Part shown: positions 17,013 through 25,800 of the stretch, piece after piece
How the letters are laid out: each line of letters starts with the position of its first letter
Numbering within the stretch: the first letter of the stretch is position 1
Source: CAYYHA01 sp964471535
Lineage (GTDB): Bacteria > Myxococcota > Myxococcia > SLRQ01
DNA: 32,203 nt
Reading direction: 5' to 3'
Assembly (NCBI GenBank): GCA_964471535.1
Contig: CAYYHA010000026.1
Span: 1-32,203, forward strand
Notes under the pieces: model-generated
What the model was told of the DNA's origin: nothing
The model's database searches: none
Seen by the model: only the letters and a program-made list of their open reading frames with translations
Translations under genes and position numbers: made by a program

Positions 17013-18392
17013 GTGGGTCCCCCCCTGTCGGAAGCGCTGCCGGAGAAGGCGAAGCGTCTCTCCGGCTTCGGCCGCTTCCCCTGGGTCGAGACCCACCTGC
17101 TCCGGCCGGAGCGGATCCGAGAGGTACCGCAGGCGCTCTCGCGGGGGCCGGTCATCGGCCGCGGCCTCGGCCGTGCCTATGGCGACGCCGCCGTGGCGCC
17201 GGGCGGCCGCACCGTCTCGAGCCTGCGCCTGAACCGTTTCCTCTCCTTCGACGCGGAGCGGGGGATCGTGGAGGTGGAGGGGGGCGTCCGCATCGACGAA
17301 CTCATCCGCGTCCTCCTCCCGCGGGGTTACTTCCCCAGCGTGGTACCCGGCACGCGGCAGGTCACCGTCGCCGGCGCCCTCGCCTGCGACATCCACGGCA
17401 AGGATCACCACCGCCGAGGCAGCTTCTCCCGGCACGTACTCGACTTCGAGCTCTTCCTCCCCTCGGGCGACCGGATCACGGTGACTCGAGAGCGAGACGA
17501 GGCGCTCTTTCTCGCGACGGCGGGGGGCATGGGGCTGACGGGCTTCATCTCGCGGCTGCGGCTTCGCCTGCTCCCCGTGGAGAGCGCCTGGATGCGTGTG
17601 GACACCGAGCGCACCAAGGACTTCGAGGAGGCGCTCGAGCGCTTCCATGCCTCCGACGCCTCCTACGACTACTCCGTTGCCTGGATCGACTGCCTCGCGC
17701 GGGGCCGCGCCCTCGGCCGCAGCGTGCTGCTCCGGGGCAACTTCGCCCGGCGAAGCGACCTCGACCGGCGCCGCGCCACGCGGCCCTTCGAGGCACCCGG
17801 GGGCGCGCCGTGGCGGGTGCCCTGGACCGCCCCACCGGGCCTGCTCCGTCCGGCCACGGTCCGGGCCTTCAACACCGCCTACTACCACGCCCACCCGAAG
17901 CACGCTCGGGACCGGTTGGTCGGCCTCGACGCGTTCTTCTTCCCCCTGGATCGCGTCGCCGACTGGAACCGGCTCTACGGCCCACGCGGCTTCCTTCAGT
18001 ACCAACTCGTGGTCCCCGAGCCGGAGGGGGCCTTGGCACTGCGCCGCATCCTGGAGCGACTCGCCGCCGCAGGCGCCGCCTCCTTCCTCGCGGTGCTCAA
18101 GCGCTTCGGACCGGCCGAGCCCGGCGCCCTCCTCTCCTTTCCCCGCCCCGGGTACACGCTGGCCCTCGATCTGCCGAACCGGGGCGAGGAAACCTTCGCA
18201 CTCTTGCGCAGCCTCGACCGCATCGTGCTCGACGCGGGGGGCCGGGTCTACCTGGCCAAGGACGCGCGCCTCGATCCCCTCACCTTTCGCCGCATGTACC
18301 CCGAGTACGAACGGTGGCTCGCCATCCGGCGGCGCGTCGACCCCGAGGGCCGCCTCGCCTCCGCCCTCTCCCGGAGGCTCGAGATCCCATGA
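17013..18392 (+). CDS. dprE1: FAD-dependent oxidase, DprE1-like (polyprenyl-phosphoryl-ribose 2'-oxidase subunit)
   Basis: The 459-residue product matches mycobacterial DprE1 (461 residues), which oxidises decaprenylphosphoryl-ribose on the way to decaprenylphosphoryl-arabinose. The FAD loop is GRGLGRAYGDAAVAPGG at about 49-65. The hallmark VPGTRQVTVAGALACDIHGKDHH places His128 where DprE1 has His132. LQYQLVVPE (the two Gln), LAVLKRFGP and VYLAKDAR with Lys416 (Lys418 in DprE1) are kept. The Cys387 of DprE1, the benzothiazinone target, aligns with Ala in GYTLALDLP, and the adjacent Asn with Thr. GTG at 17013 is the only plausible start; there is no ATG near. Its stop overlaps the SDR start (ATGA). 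Confidence 0.88.
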   Translation: MGPPLSEALPEKAKRLSGFGRFPWVETHLLRPERIREVPQALSRGPVIGRGLGRAYGDAAVAPGGRTVSSLRLNRFLSFDAERGIVEVEGGVRIDELIRVLLPRGYFPSVVPGTRQVTVAGALACDIHGKDHHRRGSFSRHVLDFELFLPSGDRITVTRERDEALFLATAGGMGLTGFISRLRLRLLPVESAWMRVDTERTKDFEEALERFHASDASYDYSVAWIDCLARGRALGRSVLLRGNFARRSDLDRRRATRPFEAPGGAPWRVPWTAPPGLLRPATVRAFNTAYYHAHPKHARDRLVGLDAFFFPLDRVADWNRLYGPRGFLQYQLVVPEPEGALALRRILERLAAAGAASFLAVLKRFGPAEPGALLSFPRPGYTLALDLPNRGEETFALLRSLDRIVLDAGGRVYLAKDARLDPLTFRRMYPEYERWLAIRRRVDPEGRLASALSRRLEIP

Positions 18393-19129
18393 GCACGGTC
18401 GTGATCCTGGGTGCCGGCTCACCCATCGCCCGCGCCCTGGCACGGCGCTTCCTCGAGCGGGGCCACGCAGTCCACCTCGCGGCGCGTGACGCCGAGGAGG
18501 TGAGGCGCATCGCATCCGACCTGGCGATCCGCACTGGGGGCGAGGTCCGCAGCTCCACCTTCGACGCGACGCGCCCCGAGACCCACCGGACTCTCGTGGA
18601 CGAGGTCCTCCGCGCCTCTGCGGGCGCCATCGAGGGGGTGGTGCTCGCCTTCGGAACCACCGGTGACCTAGAGCGCGCCCGCCACGATCCGGCCCACGTG
18701 CGCGAGATCGTGGAGGTGAACCTCGGCGCCGCCGCGGCCCTCCTCACCGCCTTCGCCGATGCCCTCGAGGCCCGGCGCCGCGGCTTCATCGTCGGTCTCT
18801 CGTCGGTCGCCGGGGACCGGGGCCGGCAGAGCAACTACGTCTACGGCGCCGCGAAGGCGGGCCTCACGATCCTCCTGCAGGGGCTGCGAAATCGCCTCAC
18901 GCCGGCAGGCGTCCACGTGCTCACGGTGAAACTGGGCTTCGTCGACACGCGGATGACCTTCGGCAAGGCGGGCGTCTTCGCGGCCGCGAGCCCGGAGGCC
19001 GTGGCGGACGCGATCGTCGCGGCCCTCGACCGGCACCTCGACGAAGTGTACCTGCCTCGCTTCTGGCGGGGGATCATGGCGGCCATCCGCGCCATTCCCG
19101 AGCCCCTCTTCAAGCGCTTGAAGCTGTAG
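18389..19129 (+). CDS. dprE2: SDR family oxidoreductase, DprE2-like
   Basis: The product is 246 residues. The nucleotide-binding turn is VVILGAGSPIARALA at 4-18, a Phe-Gly-Thr-Thr segment follows near 90, and the catalytic set Ser (LSSVAGDRG), Tyr and Lys (YVYGAAKAG) is intact. It overlaps the DprE1-like gene by four bases (ATGA), the same pairing as mycobacterial dprE1-dprE2, where DprE2 reduces the 2'-keto intermediate with NADH. I infer that the pair epimerises a polyprenyl-phosphate pentose at C2. Which polymer uses the product in this organism is not visible. Confidence 0.85.
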   Translation: MSTVVILGAGSPIARALARRFLERGHAVHLAARDAEEVRRIASDLAIRTGGEVRSSTFDATRPETHRTLVDEVLRASAGAIEGVVLAFGTTGDLERARHDPAHVREIVEVNLGAAAALLTAFADALEARRRGFIVGLSSVAGDRGRQSNYVYGAAKAGLTILLQGLRNRLTPAGVHVLTVKLGFVDTRMTFGKAGVFAAASPEAVADAIVAALDRHLDEVYLPRFWRGIMAAIRAIPEPLFKRLKL

Positions 19130-19205
19130 GATCGCTGCGGGGCGTGTGCGAGGCGTCAGCCACGCAGGCCTCCGCCGTCGTGGGGCGCACGCCGTGAGGA
19201 GGAGA

Positions 19206-20054
19206 ATGCAGCACTACGAGCCCGACGTCGCCGAGCCGAAGAATCCACACACCACGGTGCAAGCGGCCGGTCCCCCCGAGGCGGTGGCGGGCCAACTTGA
19301 CGAGGCCCATTCGCCGGCGGGCCGCCGCCTGGGCGGCGTGCTCCTCGCTCTGGGCACCGTGGGGACGATGGTCCTGGTCGGCTACGCCGCGGCCGCAGAA
19401 CGGGATCGGCTCCTGCCCTTTGCAGTCGCGCCCCTGCTCGTCGCCGGGCTGGGCCTCGCCCTCCGCTTGGAGCGCCCCTCCGCGCGGGATCCCGTACGGG
19501 TGGATGCCGTGCGGCAGACGCTCTCGGTCCTCGGTCCCGAGGCGACAGAGGTCGCCTGCCACGCGGACCTGGGCTTCTACAGTGCGCTCTTCCCCTCCCC
19601 CTTGCTCGCTGAGGCGGGACAGACCCGCGAGCGGGCCCGGTGGGGCGTGGTGACGGCCACCCTGCGGGACGGTCGCCAAATGAGCATTGCCTACCGGGCC
19701 GACTGCCGCCGCAGCGTCGACGTGATCCACATCTCCCGTCCCCAGGCCGGAGGTCGCCGCGGACAGAGCCTGGAGAAACACTTCTCCGACCGGATCCAGG
19801 ATCACCTCGAGATCCGCATCGACGGGCCCCTGCGTGAGGAGGCCGAGCACCGCCTGAGCGCGGCAGGGAGCGCCCACTTCCGCATCTCCCGGGCCGAATG
19901 GGTGGATGGAGGGCTCTGGGTCGAATTCTCGGGCGATCCCTGGGCCCGCCGCTCCGTCGGTGGGCTCAGCTGGGAAGTGACCGAGGACTTCGGACGCCTC
20001 GACGGCACGCGGGCGGCGGCCGCGGTGCGCGCGGCCTTGGAGGCGCGAGCGTGA
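19206..20054 (+). CDS. Uncharacterised membrane protein
   Basis: The product is 282 residues. A polar N-terminus of about 40 residues precedes two hydrophobic segments (about 41-62 and 69-88), and a soluble domain of about 190 residues follows. I do not recognise a family. ATG at 19206 is preferred because a GAGGAGGAG stretch lies just before it; a GTG at 19146 would add 20 Arg-rich residues. Its stop overlaps the GTG of the next gene (GTGA), so it is coupled to the Tim44-like/zinc-ribbon protein and probably works with it. Confidence 0.75.
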   Translation: MQHYEPDVAEPKNPHTTVQAAGPPEAVAGQLDEAHSPAGRRLGGVLLALGTVGTMVLVGYAAAAERDRLLPFAVAPLLVAGLGLALRLERPSARDPVRVDAVRQTLSVLGPEATEVACHADLGFYSALFPSPLLAEAGQTRERARWGVVTATLRDGRQMSIAYRADCRRSVDVIHISRPQAGGRRGQSLEKHFSDRIQDHLEIRIDGPLREEAEHRLSAAGSAHFRISRAEWVDGGLWVEFSGDPWARRSVGGLSWEVTEDFGRLDGTRAAAAVRAALEARA

Positions 20055-21367
20055 GCGAACTCGGACCGGCCGGCGTGGTGGTGGCGGTGGTGGTGGCGGC
20101 CTTCGTCGCCACCTGGTACCTGCTGCGGGCGCGGCCTGGCCCGAAGGGGCGCAGCCTCTACGTGAGCGACGGCCGCCGTCTGCCTGGGCTCTCTGCCGCC
20201 TACCTGCGGCGAAGGCTCGAGGCGCTGCGCAAGACCGATCCCCTCTTCTCCACGGTCCTCTTCGAGGAGTTCGCCTTGGCGCTCTACAGCGAGGCGCACC
20301 TCTCGCGCGGGGATCCGCGGCGTCTCGAGCAGCTCTCTGCCTTCCTCCGCCCCGCAGCACGGAAGGTGCTCGACGGCTGGGCGGGACCGGCACCGAAGAC
20401 CGTGCTCGTCGGAGGAGTCCTCGTGCGCGCGGTGGAGTGGGAGGCAAACCGGGTCCGGGTCGTGGTCGAGTTCGACGCGGCGCACACCGAAGCGACCCCG
20501 GACGGTGAGGCGATCTTCTATACGACCGAAGCGTGGACCCTGGTGCGGGATGCGTCGACCCCGTCGCGCCCCCCCGAGCGCGTGCAGGTCTTCGTCTGCC
20601 CCCACTGCGGCGCTGCCCTCGATCGGATGGCGGGTGCCGAGTGCGGCTACTGCGGGACCCGCGTCGACACTGGCGGCTACGACTGGGTGGTCGAGGGGAT
20701 CGCGCTTCTCGAACGGGACACCGAGGGGCCCGCCCCGCTCTTCGGCCGGCTCACCCCCGGGCTCGCCACCCCCAGCGAGGCGCCGGTGGATGTGCGGCGG
20801 CGCTTCGAGCAGCTCTGCCGGCGGACGCCCGGGCTTTCGTGGGAGCGCTTCACCGAGCGGGTTCGCACCCTCTTCACTCGGCTGCAGGAGGCCTGGGACC
20901 AAGGCGACCCCACCCCGATTCAACCTCTGGTCACCGACCGGCTCCTCAACTACGAACTCTATTGGATCGCCCGCCAGGCGAGGGAGGGGGTGCGCGGGGC
21001 CATCTGCGACTTGGAGCTGACCTGGATCGACCTCATCGAGGTGGCCTCCGACCGCTTCTTCGACCACGTCACCGTTCGGATCTTCTGCGTGCAGCGCCGG
21101 CCGGGGCAGCCGGTGGAGAAGGCGCGAGCCCACACCGAGTACTGGACGCTCATCCGGGGCCGCGCCGGCATGCAGGACGGCGCGGCCGCAGACCCGAACG
21201 CCGCCGCCGACACCGCCTGCCCGAGCTGTGGCGCCCCTCTCACCCTCGCGCGTGCCGGGCGCTGCGCCCACTGCGGTGCCCACGTTGCCCGCGGCGCCTT
21301 CGACTGGCTCCTCTCCCGGATCGAGCAGCAGGAGGCCTACGAAGCAGAGGTCGATCCCGCTGCCTAG
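20051..21367 (+). CDS. Membrane-anchored protein with two Tim44-like domains, each followed by a zinc ribbon
   Basis: The product is 438 residues. An N-terminal membrane helix (VVVAVVVAAFVATWYLL, about 9-25) is followed by two copies of one module. Copy 1 has a Tim44-like region at about 60-170 (FSTVLFEEFALALYSEAHLSRGD) and a zinc ribbon CPHCG...CGYCG at about 183-202, ending GGYDWVV. Copy 2 has FTRLQEAWDQGDPTPIQPLVTDRLL at about 275-299, a strand-rich part, and CPSCG...CAHCG at about 390-409, ending GAFDWLL. The second copy is much closer to canonical Tim44. Tim44 domains bind lipid or protein surfaces. The start is GTG at 20051, overlapping the previous stop. Function unknown. Confidence 0.8.
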   Translation: MSELGPAGVVVAVVVAAFVATWYLLRARPGPKGRSLYVSDGRRLPGLSAAYLRRRLEALRKTDPLFSTVLFEEFALALYSEAHLSRGDPRRLEQLSAFLRPAARKVLDGWAGPAPKTVLVGGVLVRAVEWEANRVRVVVEFDAAHTEATPDGEAIFYTTEAWTLVRDASTPSRPPERVQVFVCPHCGAALDRMAGAECGYCGTRVDTGGYDWVVEGIALLERDTEGPAPLFGRLTPGLATPSEAPVDVRRRFEQLCRRTPGLSWERFTERVRTLFTRLQEAWDQGDPTPIQPLVTDRLLNYELYWIARQAREGVRGAICDLELTWIDLIEVASDRFFDHVTVRIFCVQRRPGQPVEKARAHTEYWTLIRGRAGMQDGAAADPNAAADTACPSCGAPLTLARAGRCAHCGAHVARGAFDWLLSRIEQQEAYEAEVDPAA

Positions 21368-21405
21368 GGTCGGCCGCGGGTGGACCAGGCACCAGGCGCG
21401 CGCAC

Positions 21406-21978
21406 TCAGGGAGCAGGGACGCTGGGCGCGCCGAGCGTGCGCGGCGGCACCGGCAGGTCGGTGGGCACAGCGGGCAGAGCGCCGGCGAGAGCGCGGAGAA
21501 AGAAGACGAGCAGGGTCACGAGTCCCCAGAGGAGCCCCACCACCACCCCGGCGTCGACGATGCCCCGCCAGGGCTGGGGGAGGTGACGCACGATCAGGAT
21601 GAGCCCCACCACCCCCAGGCTCACCCCCCAGGCGAGGATCAGGCGTCGACGCGTCGCGTGGAGGTGTCCCATGCAAAACAGCGGTGCCACGAGGAGGAGC
21701 ACAGGGCGCGGGTGCTCGGCGAGCCAGAACGCCCGGACGACGACCCGGGGCGAAAACTGCTTCTGGAAGGCGCGATAGCCCTCTGCATAGCCGTTGAAGA
21801 GAACGCTCAAAAGGTAGAGCCCGAGGTGGACGGGCCCGGCGCTGCCGTCGACGAGGGGCTCTACGGCCCGAGGGGTGAGCCGGATCACCGCCTGCAGGAG
21901 GAGCAGCGCGACGCCCCCCACACCCCATGCGAGTGCGAGGAGGCGGGCGGCCCGGCGCCAGGGCGACGCATCGTTCAT
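21406..21978 (-). CDS. Uncharacterised multipass membrane protein
   Basis: The product is 190 residues with about four hydrophobic helices (near 15-35, 50-70, 95-125 and 140-165) and a Pro/Ala/Val-rich C-terminal tail. Between the helices lies a basic segment around FSPRVVVRAFWLAEHPRP. I recognise no family. ATG at 21978 is preferred because a -10-like TATGGT ends eight bases upstream and the longer frame adds Arg/Pro-rich non-membrane sequence. It converges on the Tim44-like gene, 38 bases away. Confidence 0.7.
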   Translation of the reverse strand: MNDASPWRRAARLLALAWGVGGVALLLLQAVIRLTPRAVEPLVDGSAGPVHLGLYLLSVLFNGYAEGYRAFQKQFSPRVVVRAFWLAEHPRPVLLLVAPLFCMGHLHATRRRLILAWGVSLGVVGLILIVRHLPQPWRGIVDAGVVVGLLWGLVTLLVFFLRALAGALPAVPTDLPVPPRTLGAPSVPAP

Positions 21979-21986
21979 GGCGCCGC

Positions 21987-21992
21987 ACCATA
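21987..21992 (-). promoter_or_regulatory. -10 element, probable leaderless promoter
   Basis: On the minus strand TATGGT lies eight bases before the ATG at 21978, with GCGGCGCC between and no Shine-Dalgarno. Confidence 0.4.
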
Positions 21993-22060
21993 GCGGAAGC
22001 GGGCCGCGGCAGCAGCGCCTTTCGGTGCAAGGAGGTCGGGAACGGACCGCAGCGTGGGGC

Positions 22061-22435
22061 TCAAGGGGCGTAGATCGAGACGACCTGCCCCTCTGGGAGG
22101 CCCCCGACGCCCTGATCCGCGAGGCGGGTGAGGGGCCAGGGGCGAGGATCGGCCGCCTCCCATCGGTACCGCCCCTGCTCGTCCACGAGGAGCAGCTCGA
22201 GCCGTGCGCCCGCGGCGAGCACCTTTTCCGCCACCTCGGCCACGCGCCGGCCGAGGGCCCGCCCGGTCGCCAGGTGGCAGGCACAGGCGCCGTAGCAAAG
22301 CTCGACGAGACAGGCCGGAGCGTCCGCTGCAAGCGGGCACTCGAGGGGAGCCACCTCGCAATCGAGCCCGGCCGCGCTCACCCAGCGGCCCAGAGGCAGG
22401 GGCGTGTCTGTCGCGGCATAGAGACGAAGGCACAT
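22061..22435 (-). CDS. Conserved-looking hypothetical protein, Cys-rich N-terminal half
   Basis: The product is 124 residues. It opens MCLRLYAATDTPLPLG and has six further Cys-containing positions clustered at about 26-54 (DCEV, LECPL, ACLVELCYGACACHL). The C-terminal half is strand-rich, with LELLLVDEQGRYRWE. The CYGACACH stretch could bind metal, but I cannot name a family. An AAGGGGG stretch about eight bases before the ATG can serve as ribosome site. It is followed after 82 bases by the membrane-protein gene on the same strand. The opening resembles short proteins I associate with Myxococcota, which is memory, not proof. Confidence 0.6.
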   Translation of the reverse strand: MCLRLYAATDTPLPLGRWVSAAGLDCEVAPLECPLAADAPACLVELCYGACACHLATGRALGRRVAEVAEKVLAAGARLELLLVDEQGRYRWEAADPRPWPLTRLADQGVGGLPEGQVVSIYAP

Positions 22436-22616
22436 GGGTGGGCCCCCTTCCTATCGCCGCCGTATCGACTGCGGAAGGGGGGACCGGACCGCTTCGCACC
22501 ACTCCGCGGCGCCGCGCCGAGGCGGCCCCGTGTGCCCGCGGGGACCTCCCTCTGGCTTCCAGCGGGCTGGCGCCGTGGTCCCCGCTACCCGCCCTCGGAA
22601 GAGGCCGCCAGGCCGG

Positions 22617-22642
22617 GTCCCTGGGGGGCGTTCCCCCCGGAC
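22617..22642. repeat. GC-rich hairpin (bulged 10-bp stem)
   Basis: GTCC (22617-22620) pairs with GGAC (22639-22642), and GGGGGG (22623-22628) with CCCCCC (22633-22638), around a CGTT tetraloop. Two bases (CT) bulge on the left arm. It lies between divergent genes, so it is not an obvious terminator for either. Confidence 0.5.
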
Positions 22643-22661
22643 TGCGCTCCCCTTCGATGCA

Positions 22662-22676
22662 GGCTGGCCATTTGCA
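22662..22676 (+). promoter_or_regulatory. Possible sigma-54 type promoter upstream of the subtilase
   Basis: GG (22662-22663) and GC (22674-22675) are separated by exactly ten bases, and the -12 box reads TTGCA as in the consensus. The -24 box reads AGGCT rather than TGGCA, so the match is partial. It would give a leader of about 180 bases. It overlaps the TTTGCA/TGCAAA repeat. Confidence 0.3.
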
Positions 22677-22865
22677 AATCCTGCAAAGCGACCGAAATCC
22701 ACACGGCCTGTGGGTACCTTACGCGGGCCAAGTCCCTGATCTCTCTGATCTTGGACGGGGCTCACCGCGGGGGCGACCACTGGCATGCGACATGCTCCTA
22801 CGCGGACGTACCCCGTTCTCTATTGGACACCCCGACCTCCCCTGCGCACCGAAGAGGAACGCCCC

Positions 22866-25800
22866 ATGCGCCGCCCCCCCCTTGGAAGTCTGCTCACCGC
22901 CGCCCTCGTTGCCCTCACCACAGGCGCCTGCAGCCAGGCAAGCCACAGCGGCGAGACCCTCTCTGGGCCCGGCCGCTACGTGTACACGAAACACGGGCTC
23001 ATCGACGTGGCCCGGGAGCCGCTGCCCCGCCTCTCGCTTCGGCGCACGATCCCCATCGACGGCCGCTCCCGGTACCTGGTCCACTTCGACAACCGGATTC
23101 GACCGGAGCAGCGCGCCGCTCTGGAGGCGGCAGGGCTCGTCATCGACGGCTACCTCCCCGAGAACGCCTACGTCGTCCGCGGCTCGGCCGAGGCTGCCGC
23201 CGCGGCGCGGCAGGTGCCCGGTGTGCGGGCGGTGGTGGAGCAGACGCCCGTGCTCCGCCTCGATCCCGCATTGCTCGAGCCGGTGGCACCGGGGCTCTTC
23301 CGGCCGCGGGCGAGCACCACGGCCGAAGAGATGGTCGTGGAAGTGGTGGAGCCCGCAGCCGTGGAGGCGGTGCGCCAGGCCGCCGAGGCGCTTGCGGGCA
23401 GGGCCGAGGTGGCGGGCCGATGGATGGTGGCCGCGCGGCTGACCCCGGAACAGGCGGCAGAACTGGCAAGTCGAGCCGACGTGGCCTGGGTCGGTCCCGC
23501 GCCTCGCTTCAAGGTGCTCAACGATCAGTCACACGTCATCATCCAAAGCGGCCTCGGCGGTGGCGGCACACCGATCTGGGATCACGACATTCGGGGTCAG
23601 AACCAGATCGTCGCCCTGGCCGACAGTGGCGTGGACACAGGAAGCTGCTTCTTCCCCCCCGACAAGATCGTGAAGTATGAGGACTGGGCCGGCAATGGGG
23701 GTGGAGACGAGATCGGTCACGGCACGCACGTGGCGGGGTCCATCGCCGGGGACCGCAACAACAACGGCACCTACGATGCCTACGACGGCATGGCCCCCGC
23801 GGCGAAGCTGTACGTGCAAGACGTGGGCGGCTCCTCCTTCGGGGGCCTCAACGGCATCCCCTACGACCTTGGCGACCTCTTCCGCCCCGCCTTCGCCGCC
23901 GGCGCCCGCATCCACTCCAACTCCTGGGGATCGGAGACCTCCCGCTACGATTCCACCGCCCGGTCGCTGGACGTCTTCGTGGCCGAGAATCCCGAGATGC
24001 TCGTCCTGGTCGCCAACGGGAATAGCGGTCCTGGCTCGGGCACCGTGGGCAGCCCCGCAACCGCCAAGAACGTGCTCTCCGTCGGCGCCACCGTCAACGG
24101 CGCCCAGGCCAACGACCTCGCCAACTTCTCCAGCCACGGCCCGACTGCCGACGGGCGTATCAAGCCCACACTGGCGGCCCCCGGGCATGGCGTGACCTCC
24201 GCCGCAGCGGGTCGTGACTGCTCGGTCGTGACCCAGAGCGGCACCTCCATGGCGACCCCCACCCTCGCCGGCGGTGCAGTGCTCGCCCGCCAGTACTTCA
24301 CCGAGGGCTTCTATCCGAGCGGACAGAGAAACCCTCAAGATGCCTTCGAGCCGAGCGCGGCGCTCTTGCGGGCGACGCTCATCGCCGGCGCCGACATCAT
24401 GACCGGCAGTTACGCCGGCGACTACCCCTCCAACGGTCAGGGCTTCGGGCGGATCAACCTCGACCGTTCCCTCTACTTCGCCGGCGATCCAGCGAGCACC
24501 CGCCTGATGGTGAGCGATGCGCGCGTCGGCCTCGACGTGGGCGAGCAGGCGAGCTACGACGTGGTGCTCGACCAGGCGGGACCGCTTCGTATCGTCCTCG
24601 TGTGGACCGACAAGGCGGGTCAGACTGGATCCAGCCGCGCGCTGGTCAACGATCTCGACCTCCGTGTGCGCGCCCCGGACGGCACCGAGTACCTGGGCAA
24701 CTACCTCGTGGGCGGCGCGTCACAACCGGGGGGCAGCCCCGACCGGCGGAACGTGGAGGAGGTGGTCTACCTGCCCTCGGCGGCGGCGGGCACCTACACG
24801 GTCAGCGTGGTCGCCGAGGACGTACCACAGGGTCCCCAGGGCTTCGCCCTCGTGGGCTCGGGCCCCATCGTCGTCGACGGGCAGGCCGATCCCACACCCG
24901 ACCCCGATCCCGGGCCAGGCCCCGGGCCTGGCCCCGGGCCTGGTCCCACCGCGTGCTCCGACCTGACGGCCATTCCCGACGCCTCGCAGGTGGGCTGGGT
25001 GCGCAACGACGATCAGGACGTGCACCACATCGGGGACGACGACATCTATGCCGGTGAGTTCCAGGGCCAGACCCACGTGGGCATCGTGCAGTTCAAGGTG
25101 CAGGGTCTCGATCCCGCCCGTCCGGTTGAGCGGATGACCGTCACGCTCACCGGCCAGACCACGCAGTACTTTGCCGGCGGCAGCTTCGAGATCGATGTCG
25201 TCGACTTCGAGCCGCTGCGCGGTGCGACCACCTACCAGGCGGTCACCGGCGCTCGCGCGCTGCGGCAGGCGGTGGCGGTGATCGGCGAGACCGAGGTCGG
25301 CGCAGGCCGGAAGAACGTGATCGAGATCCCCGGCGATCTCTTGACCGGGGAGTACCTCACCCTCCGCGTGCGCGGTGTGGGACCGAGCAACTCGGTGATG
25401 AGCTGGGATTCTGGCTATGGCACCGGCGGCCTCTCCATCCCGCCCGTGCTCGGCCTCTGCCTCGGCGAGGCGCCGCCCAAGGACCTGGACCTCGCCCCCA
25501 TCGGCACCTGGAACGCGGTGGAGGGTCAGCGGATGGAAGAGACCCTCGAGGTGCTCACCCACAACAGTGGCGCGCCCCTCACCTTCTCCGCGACGGAGGC
25601 ACCGCCGGGCCTCGAGGTGGACGCCGCGACCGGCGTGGTCACCTGGACCCCCGATTACCAGCAGGCCGGGCGCTACGAGGTCTTCTTCTCGGTGACCGAC
25701 GGGTCCAACACGGATACGGAGAAGGCCGTGATCCTCGTCGAGGACGCCAATGAGCCCCCCGTCTTCGACGGCCTCGAGGAGCAGATGGTACGGGTCGGCT

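Larger units (their letters stand above)
22436..22865. other. Intergenic region upstream of the subtilase, with a hairpin and AT-richer operator-like sites
   Basis: About 430 bases separate divergent genes. No frame here gives a protein-like product. It contains a strong hairpin (22617-22642), then an AT-richer stretch with TTTGCA (22671-22676) and TGCAAA (22682-22687) as an inverted repeat; TGCAAA also recurs as a direct repeat nine bases apart (22673 and 22682). This density of signals marks it as a likely regulatory region for the secreted protease. Confidence 0.5.

Noticed and set aside
22451..22786. A 111-codon minus-strand frame in the subtilase leader region
   Set aside because: The product is Arg/Gly/Pro-rich with no domain, and the region carries promoter-like and hairpin signals instead.
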